Source: an uncultured Acidimicrobiales bacterium
GTDB lineage: Bacteria; Actinomycetota; Acidimicrobiia; Acidimicrobiales; SHLQ01
NCBI GenBank assembly: GCA_938038785.1
Contig: CALHTB010000040.1
Coordinates: 1 to 43,469 of the forward strand
Direction of reading: 5' to 3'
Length of the DNA stretch: 43,469 bases
The position numbers were made by a program, and so were the translations under genes. Position 1 is the stretch's first letter, and each line of letters starts with the position of its first letter. Shown in pieces: positions 34,599 through 43,312 of the stretch. The notes beneath the pieces are model-generated. The model had not been told where the DNA came from. It made no database searches and saw only the letters and a list, made by a program, of their open reading frames with translations.

Positions 34599-35348
34599 AT
34601 GAGCACTCGACATGTCTTGATCACCGGCGTCTGTGGCGGCATTGGCCGCGCCACCGCCAAGGCATTCCGTGCTGATGGCTGGACCGTGATCGGCGCGGAT
34701 CGCGCCGAACCCGACACGGAGATCGAGGTCGATCGATTCGAGCTCGTCGACGTGTCGCAAAGCGAGCAGGTTCACGATCTATTCGCTCGCCTCCGAGACG
34801 ACCTCGACGGTCTGCACGCACTCGTCAATAACGCAGCGACGCAGGTCAACAAGCCGATTATCGAGACGCCCGACGAGGACTGGGAGTACATCATCAACAC
34901 GAATGTGCGATCGGCGTTTCAGTGCATTCGTGAGTCGCATCCGTTGCTGAAACCGGTCCGCGGTGCCGTGGTGAACGTGGCATCGGTCCATGCCATCGCC
35001 ACCTCGATGAATGTTGCTGTCTACGCCATCTCGAAGGGTGCACTAGTGGCCCTAACACGGTCCGCTGCACTCGAACTTGCCGACGATGGCATCCGCTGCA
35101 ACGCAGTTCTGCCAGGCGCGATCGATACGAAGATGCTGCGCGACGGGCTCGACCGGCGACCTAACCCCGACGGGGCCGAGGGCAACCTGAGAATCCTGGC
35201 GCAACGTACACCGCTGGGCTTTGTCGCCGGAGCCGACGATATTGCGCCCAGCATTGTTCACCTGGCCGATAACAATCAGTCGAAGTACACCACTGGTCAG
35301 ATGCTCGTGCTCGACGGCGGCGCCACCATTCGACTGTCGACGGAGTAG
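34599..35348 (+). CDS. Short-chain dehydrogenase/reductase
   Basis: This classical SDR of 249 residues has cofactor motif TGVCGGIGRA near the start and NNAAT in place of NNAG. The catalytic Ser is in NVASVHA and the YxxxK in YAISKGAL. The C-terminal segment (ARNDA-type loop) reads RCNAVLPGAIDTKM and the end is TGQMLVLDGG. It probably reduces or oxidises a sugar or precursor in the glycan pathway. The GTG at 34593 is in frame, but the ATG at 34599 has the better AGG spacing. It follows the GT2 gene by 9 bases. Confidence 0.9.
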   Translation: MSTRHVLITGVCGGIGRATAKAFRADGWTVIGADRAEPDTEIEVDRFELVDVSQSEQVHDLFARLRDDLDGLHALVNNAATQVNKPIIETPDEDWEYIINTNVRSAFQCIRESHPLLKPVRGAVVNVASVHAIATSMNVAVYAISKGALVALTRSAALELADDGIRCNAVLPGAIDTKMLRDGLDRRPNPDGAEGNLRILAQRTPLGFVAGADDIAPSIVHLADNNQSKYTTGQMLVLDGGATIRLSTE

Positions 35349-35352
35349 CACC

Positions 35353-36549
35353 GTGATCCCAACGGAAATTCTGCGCCGTGTTGGGCGCAAAGCCCAGGAA
35401 ATTTTGCGCCCAGGCGGACCATCCACGCCTCCGTCGAAACCATCGAACCCTCCAACTGCGACAGCACCACCAGCGCAACCCTCGACTGCCTCACCAGCAC
35501 GCGTAGCTGCGGTTCCTGACGCTCCGTCGCTACTCGACTCCTACACCCAACCCGGCGAACTCGGATCTTTAGGCGTTCTCCTTATGCCATTGGCCGAATA
35601 CCACGGTCGAGAGCTTGGCGCGGTGGCCGATGCGCTTGTCGCTTCCGGGCACCGGTGCACGTTCTTGGTCGAAGACACCTTGGTCGATGCAGTCGACAAG
35701 CACCTCGGCGGTCATCCACGAATCCTGGCGGCGCGCAACTACGACCGATTCGCGCTTGGACACTTCGACGCGTTCGTAGCTATGAACGACTGGGGCGAGC
35801 CCTCTCGTGCGATCTATCACCTCGCTCGAGTGCGTGGCGTGCCTTCCTTCGCCAAGGTCGAAGGTGTACAAGACTTCACCGACGTCGACACGGGCCGCAT
35901 CCGACTGCCGTACATGGCCGCCGACCACGTGCTTGTGCAAGGCAGCAACGACATCGCTGCTCTTGATCGCAAGCACCTCCATGTCGTTGGCAATTCGAAC
36001 CTTGAGACGGCTTGGAATGAGGGGCCCGCCTCGGTTGACCGAAACGGCGAAGTCGTGATCAACTCGAACTTCACCTACGGCGTGCTCACCGATGCCCGCG
36101 ACGACTTTCTCGGACAGTCGATTGAAGCGATCGTCGCCGCAGGGCTTGAACCGGTCATCTCCCAACACCCGGCAGACCGGGCTCTCCCTGGCGAATTCGT
36201 GCAGTACCGAACCGACCGGTCGATGTCATCGATGCTTCCTGCAGTCGAGGCGATTGTGACGCGGTTCAGCACGGTGCCGTTCGAGGCCATTGCCTACGGC
36301 ACCCCGTTCGTCTACTTCAACCCCCACAAGGAGAAGGTGCCGACCTTCGCAAGCCCTGACCCCGCGTTCGACCATGTCCATTCCGCTGGCGAACTCACAA
36401 AGGCGCTGCATTTCGCAATCGAGAACCGGGCGTCGTACCGAACTGTGGCCGAACCCTACTTCCGAGCCCAAATCGATATCGCCGAGTCACCCAGCGCGGT
36501 GCGAGCTGCGAAGGCAATTGCCTCGGTGGTGTATGGAGCGGGCGCCTAG
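35353..36549 (+). CDS. GT-B-like glycosyltransferase or glycerophosphotransferase
   Basis: From the GTG at 35353 it has 398 residues. A basic segment (TEILRRVGRKAQEILRPG) and a Pro/Ser/Thr-rich linker occupy about 1-65. A two-lobed region follows: GVLLMPLAEYHGRELGAVAD, then VVINSNFTYGV, and VTRFSTVPFEAIAYGTPFVYFNP. The last looks like the nucleotide-binding lobe of GT-B enzymes or CDP-glycerol-type transferases. No close family was recognised. The longer open frame from 35221 overlaps the SDR and is rejected. It starts 4 bases after the SDR stop and ends overlapping the convergent GT2 gene by 4 bases. Confidence 0.7.
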   Translation: MIPTEILRRVGRKAQEILRPGGPSTPPSKPSNPPTATAPPAQPSTASPARVAAVPDAPSLLDSYTQPGELGSLGVLLMPLAEYHGRELGAVADALVASGHRCTFLVEDTLVDAVDKHLGGHPRILAARNYDRFALGHFDAFVAMNDWGEPSRAIYHLARVRGVPSFAKVEGVQDFTDVDTGRIRLPYMAADHVLVQGSNDIAALDRKHLHVVGNSNLETAWNEGPASVDRNGEVVINSNFTYGVLTDARDDFLGQSIEAIVAAGLEPVISQHPADRALPGEFVQYRTDRSMSSMLPAVEAIVTRFSTVPFEAIAYGTPFVYFNPHKEKVPTFASPDPAFDHVHSAGELTKALHFAIENRASYRTVAEPYFRAQIDIAESPSAVRAAKAIASVVYGAGA

Positions 36550-38129
36550 ACCGAAACCGACCGAGCTCGAATTGACTGTTCGAGCTGCGTCCGGGTGCGG
36601 GCATGGGTTTGGTGAGGCGACGATGGCGCGAACACGATGTTCGGCGCAATCGCGTCTACAAGCTCGAGGTGCGGCCCGTCAGGCGCCACAACAAGCGTTG
36701 CTGATCGAAGCGCTTCAACACTGAAGAGCGAGCTGCGGAAGCCGGCGAGCTCCGAACGCATCGACGGGTCACAGACGATGTGTGGTTCATGACCAGCATC
36801 GGCGAGGGCATGGAGCGCGGTCGACACCCACGCGTCGAGCGCCGGGTAGCCATGCAGCGACTTTGGCACGTACACGACCGAGCCGGATCGAGCCGGAGCC
36901 TTCGGCCACAGCAAGTCGAGCCCACGATCGGTGAGCTCTTTGCGATCAGCAAAGCGATGCTCCGAGCCGGAGAGGTCAATGATTGAGGCACCGGGATGCG
37001 CATCGATTGCGCAAGAGGCTCGTCCAGCAAGCGCCAACGGCCAGGTGATTGACCAGTCCTGCGGGTCGTGCGCGGCAATCGCCACGGTTGGCAGCTGGTC
37101 GGCAATGGCCACTGCATCGATGGCGTCCTGCACGCTATGCACGATGACGACCGAAGTGGGCGCCTCGGGTGTTTGGTCAACCCAGAACTCGGGCAGTTTC
37201 GCCGAGCCGGAAGTTTGCGGGTTGCTCATGAAGTTCGCCACGTCTTTCTCAACGTCTGTAGTCGCCTCAACAGTCGAGGTGTGAACAGCGTTCGCCCCCG
37301 CTGCTTGCCCAAAGTTGCCGAGCACCGACGGCAGGTTCCACGTCAGCCGTCCATACGACAGCGGCGGCTGATCGGCGAGCCATGCCGACATTGCTCCGCC
37401 ATCGGCCAGCCCAACCCCTTGATTCGACATCCATCCGTTGATGACGTCGACGTGATCGGCCATGACGACCACTCCATCGCCGCGCAGCATCGAGTTTGGG
37501 CGCTGACGATATGTAGCCACCACGTGGTGCACGGGAACGAAGATCGCACCGCCAGCAATCATCCGAGCCCACAGCGCAAAGTCCTCGAGCATCGGTAGGC
37601 CCTCGGGGAAACCTCCCGCGTCGACCACTGCGTCTCGGTGTACGAGCGGCGCTGAGCAGATGAAGACATTCTCACCGGTGTACGTGCTTGCCTCGACGAG
37701 GGGCATAACCGAGCGGGCTTTGCGAACCGTTGGGTGGTCGACCGCCTCGCCGACGTGTTGCCAATCGCCGTACACCCCAACCACCCCGTCGCCGTGCTCG
37801 GCAATCGCCGCAGGCAGGGCTTCGACGCGGCTGCTCAACGAACGGTCGAGCAGGTAGTCATCTGAGTCGAGAAAGCACAGGTACTCGCCGGTTGCGTGAG
37901 CAACCCCGATGTTGCGGGCCTTGCCCAAACCGCCGTTCATGTCGCACTCGACAACCTTGACCCGATCGTCAGCTGTAAACGAGACGGCCAGTCCAAGAGA
38001 TGCATCGCGAGAGCGATCTTCAACGACGATGACCTCGAGGTCGCGATGGTCCTGCTCGAGGCAGCTCTCGATCGCTCGACCCAAGAACTGTGGCTGGCGG
38101 TAGCTGGGGATGATGATGCTGATCTTCAC
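36546..38129 (-). CDS. Family 2 glycosyltransferase with an unknown C-terminal half
   Basis: A 527-residue protein. The first 220 residues are a typical GT2 domain: ISIIIPSYRQPQFL, VIVVEDRSRDAS, GGLGKARNIGVAHATGEYLCFLDSDDYLL and PMLEDFALWARM. The remaining 300 residues include VIVHSVQDAIDAVAIADQLPTVA and LVVAPDGPHLELVDAIAPNIVFAP. They look like an alpha/beta domain, possibly a second GT-B-type lobe, but none was recognised. The start is the GTG at 38129, which overlaps the upstream stop by one base. It is the last gene of the minus-strand operon. Confidence 0.85.
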   Translation of the reverse strand: MKISIIIPSYRQPQFLGRAIESCLEQDHRDLEVIVVEDRSRDASLGLAVSFTADDRVKVVECDMNGGLGKARNIGVAHATGEYLCFLDSDDYLLDRSLSSRVEALPAAIAEHGDGVVGVYGDWQHVGEAVDHPTVRKARSVMPLVEASTYTGENVFICSAPLVHRDAVVDAGGFPEGLPMLEDFALWARMIAGGAIFVPVHHVVATYRQRPNSMLRGDGVVVMADHVDVINGWMSNQGVGLADGGAMSAWLADQPPLSYGRLTWNLPSVLGNFGQAAGANAVHTSTVEATTDVEKDVANFMSNPQTSGSAKLPEFWVDQTPEAPTSVVIVHSVQDAIDAVAIADQLPTVAIAAHDPQDWSITWPLALAGRASCAIDAHPGASIIDLSGSEHRFADRKELTDRGLDLLWPKAPARSGSVVYVPKSLHGYPALDAWVSTALHALADAGHEPHIVCDPSMRSELAGFRSSLFSVEALRSATLVVAPDGPHLELVDAIAPNIVFAPSSPHQTHARTRTQLEQSIRARSVSV

Positions 38130-38746
38130 TAGACGATCACCAGCCGTGGGTAGCTGCGCACACCCAGGTTATGAAGACGACCGAGCGCTCTCGGCAGTCG
38201 GTCGGTTGCCCGGGCGTTGTAGTTCTCATCGACGAACCGCTGCCGATCGGCGCCTAAGCCGAGCAGCATGGCAGGGTCGACGCACATCGACAGGTCGCGA
38301 GACCAGAGTGACGCGAGCTGGGTGTAGAGCTGTGCAGGCGCACCACGGTGCGACGACACTTCCTCGAGTCCGATCTGGCGAATCAAGAACCGGGCCAGCA
38401 CGTGCTGTTGGCGAATGGTGTTTCGCCGGTCGATCAGCTCCTGCGGAAGCCCAAGATCGGTGGCGGTTGCAACGGCGGCCGGACCGGGCGACGCAACCAC
38501 GGCTGCGACCTCGTCATCTAGTAAGCGTGTCGCCAACTCGGCTGTTTCGATGGGGCCACCGGCTCGGTCGAGGATACGTGATGATGTCCCGAGCACTTGC
38601 TCGATCGGTGACCCAACAGAGACGTAGGCGAACCGTGGCGTGTCGCCAGGGCTACCAATCTCGATTCCGGTCCGGCATGGGACGAGATCGTCGATGTGCT
38701 CGACGTTTCCTGCTTGCTCCCAGGCCTGGCAGATCGCATCGATCAC
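38129..38746 (-). CDS. Uncharacterised protein in the glycan operon
   Basis: A 205-residue protein of no recognised family. It has no signal peptide and no membrane segment. Its middle is helical and charged (LPQELIDRRNTIRQQHVLARFLIRQIG) and the C-terminus ends LGVRSYPRLVIV. The start GTG at 38746 overlaps the GT4 stop as GTGA, and the stop overlaps the next GTG, so it is translated with both neighbours. Such fixed placement between two glycosyltransferases suggests an accessory or acceptor-recognition role. That is inference. Confidence 0.72.
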   Translation of the reverse strand: MIDAICQAWEQAGNVEHIDDLVPCRTGIEIGSPGDTPRFAYVSVGSPIEQVLGTSSRILDRAGGPIETAELATRLLDDEVAAVVASPGPAAVATATDLGLPQELIDRRNTIRQQHVLARFLIRQIGLEEVSSHRGAPAQLYTQLASLWSRDLSMCVDPAMLLGLGADRQRFVDENYNARATDRLPRALGRLHNLGVRSYPRLVIV

Positions 38747-40047
38747 GTCACGGCCCCTGTTCGGGATGTGACGAGTTCGAGCATCTCGATCAGACGCATC
38801 TGATGGGCGTCGGTGTTAAACCGCAGAAGCTGGAGAGCGCGACGCTTCTCGCGGTCGTTCTCACTTTCAACAGCCGCGTCGGCCAGTGCATCGGTGATGC
38901 GCGCCCCAAGCTCGGCGCTCGGGATGTCGACATCAAAAAGATCAGCAACATCGGCCACGGTTTCGGCGGTTCCGCCGACGTTGGACGCGAGGCATCGGGT
39001 GCCGCACAACCCTGCTTCGATGGGAACGGTAGGAAGGTTGTCGATCCGTGAGGGGTGGACCAGCACGTCGGCCGCACCATAGAGCGCCGGCATGAGTGAT
39101 CGATCTAGGCCGCTCAGGACGAGGCCGTCTCCGGCGATGTTCATCTGGCCAACCGGTGACGAATCGGGCACGGCGAGCCTCTTGGCTAGTGGGCCAGATG
39201 CATCGAGCAGCTCGGCGGCTTGACCGACCGCAACCGAGCCAGACCCGCCTGCCACGAGACGAAGTGGCGATTGGCCATCCGGGCTGATCGTATGGCGCAC
39301 GGCTTGTTCGAAGGCGGCAAAGCCCTTCCGAGGTTGCGTAGGGTTCCCAACGAACAACACGATCGATCGGTCGTGTGGGAGCCCGAGCAGCTCCCGGGCA
39401 GCACGACGGTCTTGTAGGTCGAACAACGTCGTGTCGACAGCATTTGGCAGGTGCTCAACGACAATCGTCGGGAACACGGCCCGCGCTCGATTCGTAAGCC
39501 ACTCGCTAGGACCTATCAACGTGAGGTTCTTTGCGCGCTCGGGAATGTCGAAGAGATGGTCGTAACGATGCTCGAGCACCGACTCGGAGCGTCCCGGTTC
39601 GAACGTGCGGATCATCGCACCACCGTTCCCGGGGGCAAAGGTGTAGTGGGCGTCGGTTATGAACCACTCATCGTGCATTGTGTGCACGACCGGCAAAACC
39701 CGACTCCAATCAGCCAAGTCCAATTGCGAGAGCACGCGACCGCAGTTGTGTACGTAGAGCACGTCGGCTCCGAACGCATCGAGCTCGGTGGCCAGCCATT
39801 TCTTGAACGCCGTCGTGAATGCCTGGTGGTCGGTAGCGGTGACGCTGCCATCGAGCGCCCGTTCGTCATTGGTAAAGGCGCCAGCTTCAACATGGTCGTG
39901 CTGCAGTTGTCTGGTGAGCTCGGCCTGCATCGCCCCGGCAAACACGGCTACTTCATGGCCAGCCTTCGTCAATAGGTCCGCAGCGAGCAACGCCATGACG
40001 CCAGCACCATTTGGTCGGACGAGGTCGGAAACAACAGCGACGCGCAC
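38743..40047 (-). CDS. Family 4 glycosyltransferase
   Basis: A 434-residue GT-B enzyme. The N-terminal lobe starts VAVVSDLVRPNGAGVMALLAADL. The C-terminal lobe has IVLFVGNPTQPRKGFAAFEQAV, DVLVHPSRIDNLPTVPIEAGLCGTRCLASNVGG and the EX7E-like pattern that binds the nucleotide sugar. GT4 members transfer sugars with retention of configuration. The start is the GTG at 40047, 3 bases after the upstream stop; the stop overlaps the next start. It is the central enzyme of the five-gene minus operon. Confidence 0.9.
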   Translation of the reverse strand: MRVAVVSDLVRPNGAGVMALLAADLLTKAGHEVAVFAGAMQAELTRQLQHDHVEAGAFTNDERALDGSVTATDHQAFTTAFKKWLATELDAFGADVLYVHNCGRVLSQLDLADWSRVLPVVHTMHDEWFITDAHYTFAPGNGGAMIRTFEPGRSESVLEHRYDHLFDIPERAKNLTLIGPSEWLTNRARAVFPTIVVEHLPNAVDTTLFDLQDRRAARELLGLPHDRSIVLFVGNPTQPRKGFAAFEQAVRHTISPDGQSPLRLVAGGSGSVAVGQAAELLDASGPLAKRLAVPDSSPVGQMNIAGDGLVLSGLDRSLMPALYGAADVLVHPSRIDNLPTVPIEAGLCGTRCLASNVGGTAETVADVADLFDVDIPSAELGARITDALADAAVESENDREKRRALQLLRFNTDAHQMRLIEMLELVTSRTGAVT

Positions 40048-40050
40048 GCG

Positions 40051-40746
40051 CTACCCAATCCGTCCGCGAAGAGAACCAGCCACCCGTTTCGCCCCCCGAA
40101 CTGCACGACGGACTTGGTCGATTGGCTGCTGTGGGAGGGTCGTGTCGATTTGCACGGGGATGGTGCGACGGCGGCCAACCGTGCCGGTGAGTTCGGCTGT
40201 GGGACCTCCTATTGTCACCATGGCGTTGGTAAGGCTTGTGACGTCGAGCTCGAGGTTCGAGGCCCGCATCGTCTCGGCGTTGCGAGCGCTGACCACAACG
40301 TGGTGAGACGTTTCGGTTGAGGTTCGCGAAACCACGATGACCACCGCCGGCGATTCGCCGATTGGTGCCGTGGTAGGGGTGGTGCGATCGTCGTCGAGCA
40401 CGAGTGAGCCGTCGGGGGTCTCGCGAACGTCGACAACCCGATCAGCGTCAGCTAGGTGCAACGAGAACAGGGTCGAGTCAACCGACGATGGACGGGGGTC
40501 TCGCAGTAGCTGCACCTGCAGTCGGTCGAGGCTGGCGAGGTCGAATCGAGTCGATGTCATAGGCACAGAAACCGGTGGACCGTTTTCATACGCTCGAATG
40601 TTGCCGCCGGACATGTCCATCATGTGCGTTACGGCATGGTCGAACATCACGATTCGTTGCAAGCTCGGGGCCGGCCGAAGTGGACCGACGGGAACGAGCG
40701 GCCCTGCGGCCACAAGTGGGTCGATGGCGCTTGGACCGTCGATCAT
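40051..40746 (-). CDS. Uncharacterised protein with basic C-terminal tail
   Basis: A 231-residue protein of no recognised family. The central part is beta-rich: VQLLRDPRPSSVDSTLFSLHLA and AVVIVVSRTSTETSHHVVVSARN. It ends with a strongly basic helix, VRRAVRGAKRVAGSLRGRIG. A similar basic helix stands at the start of the GT-B-like protein at 35353. Its ATG overlaps the sulfotransferase stop (ATGA). The basic tail could hold it at the inner face of the membrane or bind an anionic glycan. That is inference. Confidence 0.7.
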   Translation of the reverse strand: MIDGPSAIDPLVAAGPLVPVGPLRPAPSLQRIVMFDHAVTHMMDMSGGNIRAYENGPPVSVPMTSTRFDLASLDRLQVQLLRDPRPSSVDSTLFSLHLADADRVVDVRETPDGSLVLDDDRTTPTTAPIGESPAVVIVVSRTSTETSHHVVVSARNAETMRASNLELDVTSLTNAMVTIGGPTAELTGTVGRRRTIPVQIDTTLPQQPIDQVRRAVRGAKRVAGSLRGRIG

Positions 40747-41609
40747 GACAACCCGAGCAAGCCTGAAAGTCGATCAGCTTCATCACGGTCGTAGTTGGCT
40801 ACAGCGATGATCTCGGCCAAACGGTCGCGGTTCTCGCGAGCTTCAGAGTTGTGCGCGAATGAGCTACCTGCCTTAGCCCCAAGAACCGTCTCGATGGCTT
40901 CGGCTGATGGCGGGGTCTCGCCGAGCTCTTCGAACAACCGACGCGGACGGTCTGACCCAGAAACCAGGTCGGAGTAGGCCACGACCGAAACGCGACCCGG
41001 AAAGGTGTTGGCGAGGCCGAGCAGGCCTTGGTAGCGGGTGATCCAGCCACCGATCATGTTCTCGAGTCGGGCCGACGCCTTTGCACGACCCTCGTCGGTA
41101 ACCAACTCGTAGTTCGAATTTCCGAAGGCGAAGAAGCGGGATGTGGCATATCCGGGCACATCGCGACCAAGGATGACGAGGTGCCCTTCGGGGAACATGT
41201 TCATGATTCGCTCGAGTTCGATCTCGGTGTAGCGGATCTCTTTGAAGCCCCATCGCACTTCGGGAGCTAGCTCTCGCGTGAACAACTCGATTACAAACTC
41301 GCGTAGACCGTCAGAGACGTCGGTCGCTCGAAACGGTGAGACCCATGGCTTGAACGCATCTTTGTCGGACAATTCGCCAATGACCGATGCGCGGTTGTCG
41401 TAGCCGTCGTCGAGGTTTGTCTTCATTGCTTCGTCGTTGGTCGCCACCATGTGCGAGCTGAGGATTCCCTTAAGGAATGCGCTGTGCTCGCCCCAGATGG
41501 TTAGTTCGGGGTGCACATTCAACACCCGTTGCAGCAATGTGGAGCCGGATCGGCCCATGCTCGCCACGAAGACCGGTCGATTCCAACGAGGATGGATAGT
41601 GGTGGTCAT
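40743..41609 (-). CDS. Sulfotransferase
   Basis: At 288 residues it has the PAPS-binding 5'-phosphosulfate loop VFVASMGRSGSTLLQRVL near residues 13-30. The second binding region is VILGRDVPGYATSRFF, with the Arg and Ser positions expected for the 3'-phosphate. The family transfers sulfate from PAPS to hydroxyl groups of sugars or lipids. As first gene of the minus operon with three glycan genes, it probably sulfates the surface glycan. It is divergent from the DEAD-box gene; the 113-base gap should hold both promoters. Confidence 0.88.
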   Translation of the reverse strand: MTTTIHPRWNRPVFVASMGRSGSTLLQRVLNVHPELTIWGEHSAFLKGILSSHMVATNDEAMKTNLDDGYDNRASVIGELSDKDAFKPWVSPFRATDVSDGLREFVIELFTRELAPEVRWGFKEIRYTEIELERIMNMFPEGHLVILGRDVPGYATSRFFAFGNSNYELVTDEGRAKASARLENMIGGWITRYQGLLGLANTFPGRVSVVAYSDLVSGSDRPRRLFEELGETPPSAEAIETVLGAKAGSSFAHNSEARENRDRLAEIIAVANYDRDEADRLSGLLGLS

Positions 41610-41722
41610 GCGCCCGTCACACTAGCGCTTGCCCTCACGCGGCAGAGGTAGGCTGAGGTTGCTCGTGTTTCGTGATTCTTGCCGTGAGGCGCTCATGGGG
41701 CCGACCTCGACAGGAGGCCACC

Positions 41723-43240
41723 ATGTCATCTAGATCATCGCCATCTACATCATCTTCTTCTGCCAGCAACGGCAAATCCTTTACCTCGCTCGGCGTGCCC
41801 GACGATGTAGTCGACGCGCTCGACGGCAACGGCATCACCGCACCGTTCGAGATCCAGGCAGCGACCATCCCCGATGCACTTGCGGGACGCGATGTGCTTG
41901 GTCGCGCGCCGACTGGTTCGGGTAAAACCCTCGCCTTTGGCATTCCCATGGTTATTCGCCTCAAGCGGGCCAAACCACACAAGCCAACGGGCCTAATCCT
42001 GTCCCCGACGCGAGAGTTAGCCGAGCAGATTCGCCGGGAACTCGAGCCGCTCGCAGCTGTACGCAATCGCAGCGTCGCAGCGGTCTACGGCGGTGTCGGA
42101 TTCGGAGCTCAGCTCAAGGCTCTTCGTGGTGGGGTCGACATGCTCGTGGCGTGCCCGGGTCGGCTGATCGACCTCATCGAGCAGGGCGAGGTCAAGCTTG
42201 ACGACGTCAGCTACGCGGTGGTTGACGAGGCTGACCGTATGGCCGATATGGGTTTCCTGCCCGTGGTGAAGCGCATTCTCGACAAGACAAACAACGACCG
42301 TCAGACCGTGCTGTTTTCGGCGACGCTCGGCAAAGAGGTGAAGGTTCTCACCGACCGCTATCAGCGAAAGCCTGTTACCCACGAGGTCGGCGAGCGCGAG
42401 CCGGATATGACCCGGATGAAGCATCGCTTCGTGCGCATCGACCGCACCGAGAAGGTGGCCCTAGCCGCCCATGAGATTCGCGAACATGGCCAGACGATTG
42501 TGTTCTGTCGTACTCGTCACGGCTCGGACCGTGTTGCTCGCCAGCTCAAGAAGTTCGGCGTCAAAACGGGCGTGATCCATGGCCGTCGCACCCAAAGCCA
42601 GCGAGACAACGCACTCAAGGCTTTTGTCGAAGGCAAGACGCAGGCGCTCGTCGCCACCGACGTGGCGGCTCGTGGCATTCATGTCGATGGTGTTGATTGT
42701 GTTGTCCACTTCGACCCGCCCGAGGACGACAAGGCCTACACCCACCGTTCAGGCCGTACTGCCCGCGCGGGCGCAACCGGTGTGGTTGTTTCGTTCGTGA
42801 CGTCCGAGCAGCTGAAGGACACGAAGAAGCTGCAGCGTCAGATCAAGGTCAAATGCGAGTTCGAGGATCCAACGCCGGAGAGCAAGCTCAACCACGGCGA
42901 CCCGATCATCCAGCCAAAGCAGGGTGGCGGTAAGGGCGGAGGCAAAGGCGGTCATCGCAGCGGCGGGCGCGGCAAGGGCCGAGGAAAGGGCGGCGGCAGT
43001 AAGGGCGTAAAGAAGTCAACCGGCCGCAAGCGGTCAAGCCCAGGAGGCGGAGACTCCCGAAAGGACAGCGGCGGAGACTCCCGTACGAGCAGTGGCGGAG
43101 ACTCCCGAAAGGGCGGTGGCGGCAAGCCAAAGAACCGCAGCGGTGGCAAAGGTGGAGGCGGCCAAAATCGGGGCAAGGGCGGAGGCGGCAAGAACCGCTC
43201 CAGCGGAGGCAAACAAGCCGGCCAACGCCGCTCGCGCTAG
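41723..43240 (+). CDS. DEAD-box ATP-dependent RNA helicase
   Basis: From the ATG at 41723, preceded by AGGAGG about 6 bases upstream, it has 505 residues. Motifs in order: Q-motif FEIQAATIP, motif I APTGSGKT, Ia PTRELAEQ, Ib TPGRLID-type (CPGRLID), II VVDEADRM, III SAT, IV IVFCRTR, V ATDVAARGIHVDGV and VI HRSGRTARAG. The last 120 residues are Gly/Lys/Ser/Arg-rich, with a repeated GGDSRK unit and GGGGKxKNRS runs that probably bind RNA without a fold. Such helicases unwind structured RNA, often in the cold or in ribosome assembly. Confidence 0.95.
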   Translation: MSSRSSPSTSSSSASNGKSFTSLGVPDDVVDALDGNGITAPFEIQAATIPDALAGRDVLGRAPTGSGKTLAFGIPMVIRLKRAKPHKPTGLILSPTRELAEQIRRELEPLAAVRNRSVAAVYGGVGFGAQLKALRGGVDMLVACPGRLIDLIEQGEVKLDDVSYAVVDEADRMADMGFLPVVKRILDKTNNDRQTVLFSATLGKEVKVLTDRYQRKPVTHEVGEREPDMTRMKHRFVRIDRTEKVALAAHEIREHGQTIVFCRTRHGSDRVARQLKKFGVKTGVIHGRRTQSQRDNALKAFVEGKTQALVATDVAARGIHVDGVDCVVHFDPPEDDKAYTHRSGRTARAGATGVVVSFVTSEQLKDTKKLQRQIKVKCEFEDPTPESKLNHGDPIIQPKQGGGKGGGKGGHRSGGRGKGRGKGGGSKGVKKSTGRKRSSPGGGDSRKDSGGDSRTSSGGDSRKGGGGKPKNRSGGKGGGGQNRGKGGGGKNRSSGGKQAGQRRSR

Positions 43241-43255
43241 CACCCACTCCACCAC

Positions 43256-43292
43256 AGGTGTCAACGCTGGGGTCAGACCCCAAGCTATACCG
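43256..43292. repeat. GGGGTCAGACCCC palindromic repeat after the helicase gene
   Basis: TGGGGTCAGACCCCA at 43268-43282 is a near-perfect palindrome. Read on the minus strand it is preceded by GCGGTATA and followed by AGCGTTGACA, matching the left copy at 8926-8959 over about 36 bases. It is the third copy of this family in the window. Sited 15 bases after the helicase stop, it may also act as a terminator. Confidence 0.6.
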
Positions 43293-43312
43293 CTCCCAAG
43301 CCCCAACTACGG

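Noticed and set aside
38110..39051. Long plus-strand open frame (313 codons)
   Set aside because: It is antisense to the GT4 and orphan genes, which have family motifs and overlapping starts.
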